This document shows positions 16,401 to 24,761 of a DNA stretch of 64,000 nt, piece after piece (within the stretch, counting starts at the first letter, position 1; every line of letters begins with the position of its first letter). A program made the position numbers and the translations under genes. The notes beneath the pieces are model-generated. The model saw nothing but the letters and a program-made list of their open reading frames with translations, searched no databases and was not told the origin of the DNA. Source of the DNA: Sphingomonas sp. 28-66-16. GTDB lineage: Bacteria > Pseudomonadota > Alphaproteobacteria > Sphingomonadales > Sphingomonadaceae. The DNA is taken from assembly GCA_002281485.1 (NCBI GenBank), contig NCGF01000003.1, forward strand, positions 62,001-126,000, written 5' to 3'.

Positions 16401-19400
16401 GGCACGATCGGATCGAAATAATAGTTGGTGCTGGCAAAGGGCAGCGATCCCGGCATCTGGTTGCCGAAGGCGTCGTTCTGGAAGAACGCCATGCTCACCG
16501 GATCGGCGATGCTCGCATAGCGATTGGGGATCGCCGGCAGGGGCTGGTTGGCGGTCGCCAGCGCATAGAGCGGCACATAGGCGCGATACGAACGGGTATC
16601 GTCCGCCGTGTCGGTCAGCCCGTCGGCCGCGCTGCTCGACGCGTCGGGCTTTTGCGGCTGGATCGGCGCCGAGAGGTTGCTTTGAACGAAACCCGTGCTC
16701 GCGGCCACCTGATAGGTGACGAGGCTGTAGAGCGCGTTGAGCTGCGCGGCGCCGCTGCCCGAATCGGCGAGGATCGCATGCAGTTCGGCCTCGTCGTCTA
16801 GCCCGGCGCCAACCAGCGCGTTCACCACCTCCGAACGGCGGCAGCGCCGGTCGTGATCGATACCCGATGCGACCCGCAGCGAGACCGAGGGGGCCATCAT
16901 CATCGCGGCATCGTTGCGTGTCATGACGACGCCGATGCTCCCCGGCGCGACCGTGCTGTACTGCGTGGTCAGCGCGAGATCGGTCGTCTCGACATAATAG
17001 ATCAGCGCCGCATCGGCATCGTCGATCGTGATCGCGTTGTAATAGGGCTGGACGATCGCGGGCGACGCAGCGGTGTTGAACGACTTGTCGGGCAGATAGC
17101 TGATCAGGATCGTCAGCGGCGCCGGGCCGGCGGTGAACAAGGTCGTCGGCAGGCTGTTGTTGCTCGTGTCGAGATAGCGCAGGTAATAGCCGCTGGCATT
17201 GGTCACCACCGCCTGCTGGATGATCTCGAGGAAAGCCTCGGTCTCGTCGATCTGCGCACCGACGGGAGTCGTGGGCGCGGGCGCGGCAAGCGCCATCAGT
17301 GATACGCTGGGCGGCGCCGAGACGGTCGTGGTATTGGTGCGCAGAACGAACACGTCTGCAGGCGTCACGGTCTGCGACGTTAGCCCGGTCGATCCCGCCT
17401 CGGTCTGGTAGAGGATCTGGATCGAGGCGATCGGGTTGTCGGACGCCACCACCGCGAGGATCTGTTCGAGCAACTGCTCGTCCTGCTCGCTCGCGCCGTT
17501 CATCGCGAAGACGTCGGCAAGCGGCTGGCCATCGGCACCGGGCACCTGCCCGACCGTCAGGCTGATCTGCGTCGCCCAGCCGAAGCCCGTCGGCGGCAGG
17601 GTGGTGCCACCAGGCAGATAGGGCGCGCCGCCTTCGCGCGATTCGACCAGCATGGCGATCGCGGAAGATTGCTTCGCCTGCAGCGTCTGCAGGCTCGACG
17701 GGAAGGGCCGCAGACTGGCCGAGCTGCCCGAAGGCTGCGTCCAGACGATGGCATTCTCGAACGCGAAGGATTGCGGACCCACATCGGTGAAGGGCAGCTG
17801 CGTGGGGGTCGAGGGCGCGACGATCGCCGACGCTTTTATCCCCTGGAGCGGGCTCAACCAGTCGCTCGTCAGGTCCCAATTTGCCGTCACCGTCAGCCAC
17901 TTCTGAGTGGCATCGGGATTGCTCAGCACGATCGAATATTTGTTCGAGCTGCCAAAGCCGCCGACCGGGAATTCCTGCCACAGCAGCGCGTAGAGCGGGT
18001 TGGTGGTGGTGAGCGCGGTGCCGCTCGGCACCGTCAGGCCGGCGGTGTAGGGTAATCGGGCGCCGCCGCGGAACGAGCTCGACATCTGCCCCGACAACGA
18101 GGCGAACAGCCCTGCCTTGACGCTCTCGAGGATCAGCGCATCGACCGTCGCGGTGGCGAGTTGGCCGTTCTGCATCGTTTCGAGCAGCGCGTGGACCCCG
18201 CCACGGATCAGGCCGGTCAGATAATCGTAGAAGATTTCCTGGACGAGCGGCGTCGTCGCGTCTGCCGGCGCCTGATCGTAGAGCGCCGCCATCGCGCCGC
18301 TTTCGCCGCTCTGGTTCACGAACAGCTGGTTGAAATAGGCGTCGACCTCGGTGATGTACGCCTTCGTCACCGGATTCTTGCTCGCGTACACGAAGTCGAG
18401 ATCGGCCGCGGCCCCGCCCATCAGCCGCCCGCTCGTCTTGATGTTGAGGAACGGGAACATCGGGAAGGTCGCCGCGCTGACGGTGCTGCCCTTTGGTTCG
18501 TCGGGCACGAACAGGCTCGCCGCGCTGAACACCGCGAGTTCGGCGAGCAGGGCGGCATAATCGATGCCGGCGAGCAGCACGTCGGGATGCTGGTCGAGAT
18601 CCGACAGCGTCGTTTGATCGACGCTGTAGTTCCAGCCGCCCTTCTGCGTTGCCTGACCGAGTACCCAGGTGACGAGCTGCGCCGTCACCTTCTCGAATGG
18701 CATGAAGCTCGCATAGGTAGTGCTCGCCGGCGGCGCCGGATCATATTGCAGCGCCAGCGAGGTGACGACCCACGGCGCGCCTGCCGTGCTCGAGTCGGCG
18801 AACACCGCCGTCCCTTCGGGGGTGAACCAGATCGGCAGCGCGGTGGTGAAGCCGGGGATTAGCGGCAGCACGGTGATCGCCTCGCTCGCCAGCGCCATCA
18901 TTCGGGCGGCGCGCAGGCTCCGGTGATGCTCGAGCCGCGCCGCATTCTGGCTTGGCCCGGCGAGCTGCCAGTCGAAGCGGAACGAGGCGTTGAAGCTGAA
19001 ACTGATCGTGATCGAGAAGAAGCCGAGACCGATCTCCACCGAGACGCTGACGCTGACGCTCGCCTCGATATAGAGCAGGATCGATCCGTCATTTCCGGCC
19101 GCGGGCTCGTATTTCAGGACGATGCCGATGCTCGCCTGGAGCCGGACGTTGACGCTCGCCTTGATGATGATGAAGTCGATCGAGCCGTAAATCTCGCCGA
19201 TGATGCCGAACTGGCCCGACAGCGCAAGCGCGTCGGGCTTCTTGAACAAATCGCCGGTAATCGAATTATGATAGCCGACCGCCCCCTGGATGATCCCGAA
19301 AAAGGTAACGCTGACGCCGGCCTTGAGCGGCCCCGACACGAAATTCTTGCCGACCCCCAGCCGCGCGGCAAAGCCGAAAGCCAGAATGCTCGCATAATCG

Positions 19401-22400
19401 GCGACGAACACGTCGGTCGTCGCCGAGCTGAGGCTGGCGATGTAGAAGCCGCCCGATCCCGTCACCGGCACCGGCCCCGCCATTGCCTCGACCCGGAACG
19501 ACTTGCTCCAGTCGTCATTGGCGGGGAAGCCGACGTCGAGCTTCCAGTTGCCGTTGGTGTAGACGCTCACGCCGATCGACGGCAGCGTCAGCGAAGCCGC
19601 GCCGACCTGATAGGTGCGCAGACTGTCGGGCAGGGCGAATTCGGCATAGAACAGCCCGATGCTGTCGCTGATCTTGGTGTAGGTGATTTCGAAGTTGAAC
19701 AGCTTCTCGACGTTGAGCGTCAGGCTGTAGAAGGGCGTCGTATCGTAGAAGACGAAGCCGACCTCGACGATCTTCAGCAGCTTGAAATTGGTCAGCGCCA
19801 GCCACTGGCCGTCGGGGTGATAGACCTTGTCATATTCCTTGTTCTCGATCGCATCCCAGAAATCGGTCGTCATGAACGTCATGAAATCGGCGAAGTTGGT
19901 CGGCGTGTCGTCCTTTGACGGCCCGACCCGCTGGCCGAGCCCGAGATAGACCAGCTCGAACGCGCTGCCCTCGCCGTCCCCGCCCTCGCCGCTTCCACCG
20001 GCACCAGGACCATCGTCCCCCGCGGCCGAAACCGCGAGGGACGCGGCAGCACTGCCATGCTCGATCGTCACGGACTGCGCGGGGGATGATGGCAGTTGCG
20101 ACGGTGGCGGCGGTGCGCTGTTGTTATAGGCGGCGATCCAGCCGATATGCGCCGAATCGCCGATCGGCGCGAACAGCGCGACGTCGATCTGCGCCTCGCC
20201 CGGCGGCAAACGCACCCCGAACACGGTCAGTGAACTGTTGTGCAGCGCGACGACGAGGAAGGCGGGGCCGCCATCGGCGGGTTTTTCATAGCGGAGAATG
20301 AACTGCTCGATCAGCAGATCGAGCACGCCCTGAATCTTGATCTGCAGCTTGCCGTCGGCCTGCGGCATCTGCACGCCGAACGCAATGCCACCGGCGGTGG
20401 CGCCATTGTCGACTGCCCAGCCGATCAGGAAGCCGAACTTGAACGCCTCAAGCGAGCCGACCAGCGCGCCGAGCCCGCCGAGATCGAGCTCGAAGATCAG
20501 GCCATAGTTAAACTTGTTGGTCAGCGTGAAGCCCGGATCGAGCGGCACCTCCGACAGCGAAAAATAGCCGAGATCCTCGACGGTCTGGTCGTCGGGATAT
20601 TGATTGTAAAGAAACGACGTCAGCTTGAACGGCAACAGCCGGAGCAGGCTGGTATCGCCCTCGCGCGGTTCGCTTGCGGCGAGATCGAGCCGTAGATTGC
20701 CGGGGTTGAACGCGAGCTGGGTATTGGCGGTGTAGGGCGATTTGCCGCCCCCCGGCACGGTCAGATCGAAGCTTACCGAAATGCCGAGGTCGTTGAACAC
20801 GAGATCCTTGAACGCGAAGATGTCGAGGACCTTGAACTCCTTGAAAACCAGGCTGCCCCAAATGCCGAACGAGGCTTCGATCGTTGAGGTGTCGCTGCCG
20901 GCGGTCTGGGTTTCCTGAATGAAGGAAAACTGGATCTTGTTGAGCGTGATGGTGTCGAGATAGGGATTGGTGCCGAAAGTGTAGTTGAACGGCGCTTCCG
21001 ACACGAAGGAATAGACCCCCTCGCCCGAACTGTCGTCGTCGCCGCTCGTCGAATGCGCCTGATACGAGCCGGTGATGACGACGATGTTGGCATCGTCGGC
21101 GGCGGGTTCGGGATCGGCCGCGTCTGGGCCCGCCGGTGCAGGATCGCCGGTGACGTCGGTGCCAAACAGATTGTTTATCGTGAGGTTGATCTTGCACGAA
21201 AAACTCTCGAGCGCCGAGTTGGTGAACAGCGCGCGAAGGAATTCGACCTCGAAATTGTAGAAGACGTCCAGGCCGGTGGCGGCGAGCCGCGCCTCGGGCG
21301 GCGAGTCGGGCTTTTCGTAATCGACCAGCCCGAACAGCGAGCTCTGCGACAGCGTCGGCGTCGCGCCGGCCGGATCGGTATCGTTGATCGACACGCCGAC
21401 ATGATGGACGCGGAAGGCATCGATGTTGCTGACCGGTTTGCCATCGCTGTCGGGATAGGTCATCCCGCCGGTGACGGCCTTGATCGCGGTCGGCAGGCTG
21501 TTCAGCTCCATGTTGGCGTTGACCGCGAGCAGCCCGCTCCAGTCGGGATCGGTCACCACTTGATAGAAATTATAGTAGAGCGATGTCGGGCCGTCCTGGT
21601 CGACCGCCGCGCCCGCCGCCTCGATCAGGTCGCTGACATAGGTCTGCGCCTGCTCGGCGGTGAAGTCGCCACCGTTGAAGGTATCGGCCTGCGACCACAG
21701 GCTGGTGTCGGCGACGAGGTCCTTGATCGACTGGCCAGGATAGAATTTCATCATCACGATCGGCGGCACGCCATCCTTCGATCTGGTGCCCGTCGGCGAC
21801 AGCGCGAACGGCCAGCCGGCGATGTTGATCTGCTGATCGGTGCCGGCGAAATCGAACAAGGTGTTGGCCGGCGGATTGGGATTGGTCAGCGTGCTGATGA
21901 CGAGGAAGATCTGGTTCTGCTGGAGCGCCGCGCGGATCTGATCCTGCATCGCGGTGAACTGGAGGTAGATCGACGGATCGGCGGCCACCAAGGGCGGGCT
22001 GATCGCGATCCGCGTCGTCTCCCACATTTGATCGGCGCCGATGCCGCTCAGCCCGGCGAGCAGCCCCGGCGGAGTCATCGCATAGGTGAGATCGGCCTCG
22101 GCGGTGGCCGCCAACGCCAGGCCCCGCGCGCGCAGGCTCGCCGAGACCGTCGCCTCGGCCCGGGTGAACAAGTTTTTCCGCGTCGGATTGAGTGCGGTCG
22201 CCTCGATCAGCAGATAGGGCGCCGATTCGGCGGCGGTCGAGAAGAACAGCCCGGCGAACGGGACGAGCGGCACGAGCGGCGTCGAGGCCGCGCCGCTTGC
22301 GGCATCGCGCGCCTCCGGGGCGGTGTGGACCGCGCTCCAGCTCGGCAGCGGCAGGAAATCGAGGAGATAGACGTCGAGTGTGGCGGCATCGTCGGCAGCG

Positions 22401-23677
22401 CTGGCGCTGGTGGTGCCTGACTGCTGGTAAAGTGGCGAATCCTGCGGCTGCGATACGTAACCGCCGCTGGCCGTCTGCACCTGGCCCCACGCAGTCGTGA
22501 CCGCCCCACCCATCGAATCGAGAAATTGTGGCGCTGCGCCCGGCGTGGCGGGGGGGGTGGTCTTCTGGAAAGCCGGCTGACCGGGAATGAAGACCAGTGT
22601 ATCGGCGGCGCCGGCAGTGACATCGATACTGAGGAACTCGGTGCCCGCCGTGCCACACAGCATCGCAGCAGGGCCCGCCGCGGCTGCGCCGCCGTCGATG
22701 CCAAGGCCGAAGGGGCCTGCCATGGTCAGATAATAATTGCTGGTGTCGGTCGTCTGATGCACCGGCCGGTTGGCGAACACCAGCCGGCTCGTCTGTGCCG
22801 GACCGGTTCCCGCAGCCGTCGTGAGCGCGATCGCCTTGCCGTTGGCGGTCGAGAAATAGCTGCTGACGATGCTGTCGGTGCACTGAAAATACGACCGCAG
22901 ATCGTCGAGCGGCGCGAGCACGTCGAACCAGGCCGAGAACTGCATCGCCGTCGCCGCGCCACCGGGCGCCCGCAGCACCGGGAAGCAATAGGCCCCCAGC
23001 AGATCGCTAGCCCCCGCATCGAAATACATCATCCCGGCTTCGAACGCCGCGAGATCGGCCACGGCGAGCGCGAAGCTGGCGTTGACGCTGCCGCCATGCG
23101 GATCGCTGCCGCCATTCATCGACAGCGCGAGATTGGGCGATGTTGCGGGAAAAGTCTGTTGGGCGCCGTTGGGTGGCTGCGCCGTCAGCGTGATCGGGTT
23201 CGACGGGTTCGGAAACAAGAACTGGCCGGTGGCATCGTCGAAGCTGATCACCGATGGCAGGAACGGGCTGGCCGGGACCGTCAGCGCGATGTTGCTGGCA
23301 AAATCGAACGAAAAGGGCTGGCTGGGCGACGGACCGGCGGTCCCCTGGTTGGTCACCTGGATCAGCGAGACCGCCGACACGGTCGTGGCGGCGCCGCTGC
23401 CCTGTTCGGCGATCCAGGCAAATTGCGCCGATGCAGTTTCGCCAAAAAGCCCACGCACTTTGGTGGCAAATGCTGCCCAGTCGCGCCCTGCGGCAGGAAC
23501 GAAGAAAAAGAAATAACCCTGTTGGTCCGGATCGGTCCAGGTCGCCTGGGTCAGATCGAAGGTCGGATCGGTCCGAGCGCCGTCCTGGAAAAGAAAGCCG
23601 ATTCGCGCCTGCGCGACATTGCCGATATCGGCGGCCGGCAGGTAGAGCGCGTCGTCATATCGGGTAAATGCTACCAT
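13460..23677 (-). CDS. Giant 3405-residue protein of unknown function
   Basis: This is a single uninterrupted 10.2-kb frame. No signal peptide or clear membrane anchor is seen at the N-terminus (MVAFTRYDDALYLPAADIGN). Residues 1 to about 870 are Ala/Thr/Ser-rich and beta-like. An acidic linker near 880 (SGDDDSSGEG) precedes about 700 residues of long alternating hydrophobic/polar strands (for example YIEASVSVSVSVEIGLGFFS), ending near 1570 with a basic helix. Residues 1570-3405 form a mixed region, with a Cys cluster SCAACTQTSP near 3250. Its stop overlaps an ATG in frame with the first paralogue, so the four genes look like one operon. It resembles no family I can name; large exported, lipid-handling or structural roles are all guesses. 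The ribosome-binding site is weak (GAAGAGCG). Confidence 0.85.
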   Translation of the reverse strand: MVAFTRYDDALYLPAADIGNVAQARIGFLFQDGARTDPTFDLTQATWTDPDQQGYFFFFVPAAGRDWAAFATKVRGLFGETASAQFAWIAEQGSGAATTVSAVSLIQVTNQGTAGPSPSQPFSFDFASNIALTVPASPFLPSVISFDDATGQFLFPNPSNPITLTAQPPNGAQQTFPATSPNLALSMNGGSDPHGGSVNASFALAVADLAAFEAGMMYFDAGASDLLGAYCFPVLRAPGGAATAMQFSAWFDVLAPLDDLRSYFQCTDSIVSSYFSTANGKAIALTTAAGTGPAQTSRLVFANRPVHQTTDTSNYYLTMAGPFGLGIDGGAAAAGPAAMLCGTAGTEFLSIDVTAGAADTLVFIPGQPAFQKTTPPATPGAAPQFLDSMGGAVTTAWGQVQTASGGYVSQPQDSPLYQQSGTTSASAADDAATLDVYLLDFLPLPSWSAVHTAPEARDAASGAASTPLVPLVPFAGLFFSTAAESAPYLLIEATALNPTRKNLFTRAEATVSASLRARGLALAATAEADLTYAMTPPGLLAGLSGIGADQMWETTRIAISPPLVAADPSIYLQFTAMQDQIRAALQQNQIFLVISTLTNPNPPANTLFDFAGTDQQINIAGWPFALSPTGTRSKDGVPPIVMMKFYPGQSIKDLVADTSLWSQADTFNGGDFTAEQAQTYVSDLIEAAGAAVDQDGPTSLYYNFYQVVTDPDWSGLLAVNANMELNSLPTAIKAVTGGMTYPDSDGKPVSNIDAFRVHHVGVSINDTDPAGATPTLSQSSLFGLVDYEKPDSPPEARLAATGLDVFYNFEVEFLRALFTNSALESFSCKINLTINNLFGTDVTGDPAPAGPDAADPEPAADDANIVVITGSYQAHSTSGDDDSSGEGVYSFVSEAPFNYTFGTNPYLDTITLNKIQFSFIQETQTAGSDTSTIEASFGIWGSLVFKEFKVLDIFAFKDLVFNDLGISVSFDLTVPGGGKSPYTANTQLAFNPGNLRLDLAASEPREGDTSLLRLLPFKLTSFLYNQYPDDQTVEDLGYFSLSEVPLDPGFTLTNKFNYGLIFELDLGGLGALVGSLEAFKFGFLIGWAVDNGATAGGIAFGVQMPQADGKLQIKIQGVLDLLIEQFILRYEKPADGGPAFLVVALHNSSLTVFGVRLPPGEAQIDVALFAPIGDSAHIGWIAAYNNSAPPPPSQLPSSPAQSVTIEHGSAAASLAVSAAGDDGPGAGGSGEGGDGEGSAFELVYLGLGQRVGPSKDDTPTNFADFMTFMTTDFWDAIENKEYDKVYHPDGQWLALTNFKLLKIVEVGFVFYDTTPFYSLTLNVEKLFNFEITYTKISDSIGLFYAEFALPDSLRTYQVGAASLTLPSIGVSVYTNGNWKLDVGFPANDDWSKSFRVEAMAGPVPVTGSGGFYIASLSSATTDVFVADYASILAFGFAARLGVGKNFVSGPLKAGVSVTFFGIIQGAVGYHNSITGDLFKKPDALALSGQFGIIGEIYGSIDFIIIKASVNVRLQASIGIVLKYEPAAGNDGSILLYIEASVSVSVSVEIGLGFFSITISFSFNASFRFDWQLAGPSQNAARLEHHRSLRAARMMALASEAITVLPLIPGFTTALPIWFTPEGTAVFADSSTAGAPWVVTSLALQYDPAPPASTTYASFMPFEKVTAQLVTWVLGQATQKGGWNYSVDQTTLSDLDQHPDVLLAGIDYAALLAELAVFSAASLFVPDEPKGSTVSAATFPMFPFLNIKTSGRLMGGAAADLDFVYASKNPVTKAYITEVDAYFNQLFVNQSGESGAMAALYDQAPADATTPLVQEIFYDYLTGLIRGGVHALLETMQNGQLATATVDALILESVKAGLFASLSGQMSSSFRGGARLPYTAGLTVPSGTALTTTNPLYALLWQEFPVGGFGSSNKYSIVLSNPDATQKWLTVTANWDLTSDWLSPLQGIKASAIVAPSTPTQLPFTDVGPQSFAFENAIVWTQPSGSSASLRPFPSSLQTLQAKQSSAIAMLVESREGGAPYLPGGTTLPPTGFGWATQISLTVGQVPGADGQPLADVFAMNGASEQDEQLLEQILAVVASDNPIASIQILYQTEAGSTGLTSQTVTPADVFVLRTNTTTVSAPPSVSLMALAAPAPTTPVGAQIDETEAFLEIIQQAVVTNASGYYLRYLDTSNNSLPTTLFTAGPAPLTILISYLPDKSFNTAASPAIVQPYYNAITIDDADAALIYYVETTDLALTTQYSTVAPGSIGVVMTRNDAAMMMAPSVSLRVASGIDHDRRCRRSEVVNALVGAGLDDEAELHAILADSGSGAAQLNALYSLVTYQVAASTGFVQSNLSAPIQPQKPDASSSAADGLTDTADDTRSYRAYVPLYALATANQPLPAIPNRYASIADPVSMAFFQNDAFGNQMPGSLPFASTNYYFDPIVPIDQWQGIVSVYDFNTATGPQANSVTVYLTPSETAFDGFSEDQFASALQGWTTVQDQITGPGVSFKLETNLALAADGGMAEVTLSAAQTAAIVALVGKMVAWLKDPTAAFPSDPVVLTVAVTGSGALPPIFEMVVLLGIEREAGLISPLLKDQYGTITFPSAQRVNATIGSTVGSSLPNGTSIDINDFAAKFVTAFPALALSVGLGGAHESAANSKAARNARRLRALGVPADPTGSAQAVPQSLWAVQQVVLDISIGTGAEAGPYYASPMPLDNTLNSATVPLPALPQGLQPPSWPSRQLFTDVDLDVLNRSFFDAVDLMLTPALAAASFEHARDAYTTIANGRSQLANLYSTNEIDWLFGAAAPFTGPASQLATAQEAFGQQMRAALATAYTTDTIVQYGVTWTKPLPAGLDDRYELFGTVGLSGQVAAPGGYTFSTPHVPINASGRSLLTFLFGVSDVKDVASVSLDLAFTVTHIQHFLEPASATPDDEARPSIWLQLITPGAVPPHIGPAGVETVIPLVLRQYPTPPTLISQQAIQGSRSIEAPHANPLVAAAAWHLRYAYQVQLTAHDQILTAVTYNSDLSAANGASNAALRALGDAPVQYSLFESLARFSAAYAVLQPVLTRPADANWTAAIECFAGLVAEVVNNSTWTPNPSAMLARGALVRITDHYSVSDVVQTGDTRLITLGWASAESSFAGATLSIEALDPTSLAPYPNQTQQRLPQAVTDSYIPQPPLADDWIVHQVEIDDLNVLAAENALAAVQVERNLIEMSSGADSWFARSEFVYMTPVVSATQPITPFVDNATPIDVATLPSAGSCAACTQTSPAGTASLCQYVYTIMSDLLANDVSGAVLAGARTAAGLDESAPRRLKIACSFQYPVASAGGVTSANPVMPLVPIVLARSFVIDGSSPDQLGEFSAMFAEAITSWTAANAVAFGIAAQAGAQLVFDVTLFAELSGVNTPVLRLRALQLKTADVTP

Positions 23678-24120
23678 CGCTCTTCGCCAATCTCTCTTTG
23701 AAGGTCGCGAGCAGGACGCGGACTCAGCCGTGCCACGTTGTTATGAAGACGCGTTGATTAAGATTATTCGTCGTCGCGTTTCTGCTATATATCTCTTACA
23801 AATGCGCGTTGACATAATCCGATATGATTTGATTTATACGCAATAAACTAACACCAATATTGATCATTTCCAATCAAACGTGAATTCAAGTCAAGGTGGC
23901 CATACCCACTACATGACTCGACATTATTTAGCCGATTCATGGCATGACGACTCACTTTGCACTAGCGATCTTGATTGGGTTTAAACGCTGCTGTTCGACA
24001 ATCAATGGAGTCGGCGGGCGGAATAATCCAATCCTGTCCTAGTTGGGCCCAAACGCTCTGCCCGCGCAGCGCGGATCGTCCAGCTGCCTTCTCGCGTCCG
24101 AAACACGCCCAAGCAAAAGT
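23678..24120. promoter_or_regulatory. AT-rich divergent intergenic region upstream of the giant gene
   Basis: About 480 bp separate the giant gene (minus) from the TetR gene (plus). The part at 23761-23940 is markedly AT-rich compared with the rest of the window; 17 of 60 bases at 23821-23880 are G or C. It contains TATATAT at 23786-23792 and several TTGAyT-like words on the minus strand, so one or more promoters for the giant gene are likely here, but I cannot fix one. No protein-like frame is visible. Confidence 0.5.
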
Positions 24121-24126
24121 CGCCAC

Positions 24127-24149
24127 TTGACTCGTTCGTTCGAACGAAC
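24127..24149 (+). promoter_or_regulatory. TetR operator inside the efflux-operon promoter
   Basis: A perfect 16-base palindrome, GTTCGTTCGAACGAAC, lies at 24134-24149. It follows TTGACT (24127-24132, -35) directly and would fill the spacer before a -10 at about 24150-24155. A regulator bound here would block RNA polymerase. The downstream TetR/CecR-like gene is the natural candidate. The start codon at 24162 lies only a few bases past the predicted -10, so the transcript may be leaderless. Confidence 0.75.
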
Positions 24150-24161
24150 AAAGACGCGTTC

Positions 24162-24761
24162 ATGGACGACCCCCTTCTCGAATCGGCGATCGATCATTTC
24201 GGCCGCGATGGCTTCGACGCCGCGAGCACCCGCGCGATTGCGACGGCGGCCAATGTCGCGATGTCGACGATCACCTATCGTCACGGCGGCAAGGAAGGCC
24301 TGTATCTCGCCGCCGCCGGCTATATCGCCGATCAGATCGGCGTGCAGATCCGGCCGGTGCTCGATCTGCAGTTCGACGATCCGGTCGAGCACGTCGTCGC
24401 GCTGGTCGGCGGCATGGCCAATCTGATGCTGCGCGACGAGGCAGAAAGCTGGTCGCGCTTCATCATGCGTGAACAGATGCAGCCCACCGCCGCGTTCGAC
24501 CTGCTCTGGCAGAATGCGATGCAGCATGTGGTGATGCTGATCGAGCGCCGTTTCGCCGAGGCCACCGGCGAGGGCGATCCCCGCGCGGCACGGATCGCCG
24601 CCATGACGCTGATCGGACAGGCATTGGTGTTCCGTGCAGCGCGCGCGGGCGTGTTGCGCGCGCTCGACCGGCCCATCATCGACGAAGCCGACATGGCGAT
24701 GATCCATGCCCGCATCGAAACCAATGTCCGTGCCATTCTACATCGATCGGAGACCCGATGA
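24162..24761 (+). CDS. cecR: TetR-family repressor, CecR/YbiH type
   Basis: This 199-residue protein has an N-terminal TetR helix-turn-helix (STRAIATAANVAMSTITYRHGGKEGLYLAA, about residues 22-50) and a C-terminal ligand domain with IGQALVFRAARAGVLRAL, typical of the DUF1956/CecR group. In E. coli CecR controls the ybhGFSR exporter, and here the same four-gene exporter follows directly, with a 4-nt ATGA overlap to the HlyD-like gene. It probably represses its own operon through the palindrome at 24134-24149. The ATG at 24162 has no Shine-Dalgarno sequence, consistent with leaderless translation. Confidence 0.88.
   Translation: MDDPLLESAIDHFGRDGFDAASTRAIATAANVAMSTITYRHGGKEGLYLAAAGYIADQIGVQIRPVLDLQFDDPVEHVVALVGGMANLMLRDEAESWSRFIMREQMQPTAAFDLLWQNAMQHVVMLIERRFAEATGEGDPRAARIAAMTLIGQALVFRAARAGVLRALDRPIIDEADMAMIHARIETNVRAILHRSETR

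Noticed and set aside
13766-16801. A 1011-codon open frame on the plus strand, antisense to the giant gene
   Set aside because: It is arginine-rich shadow sequence, has no ribosome-binding site, and arises from the high-GC codon bias of the giant gene on the opposite strand.
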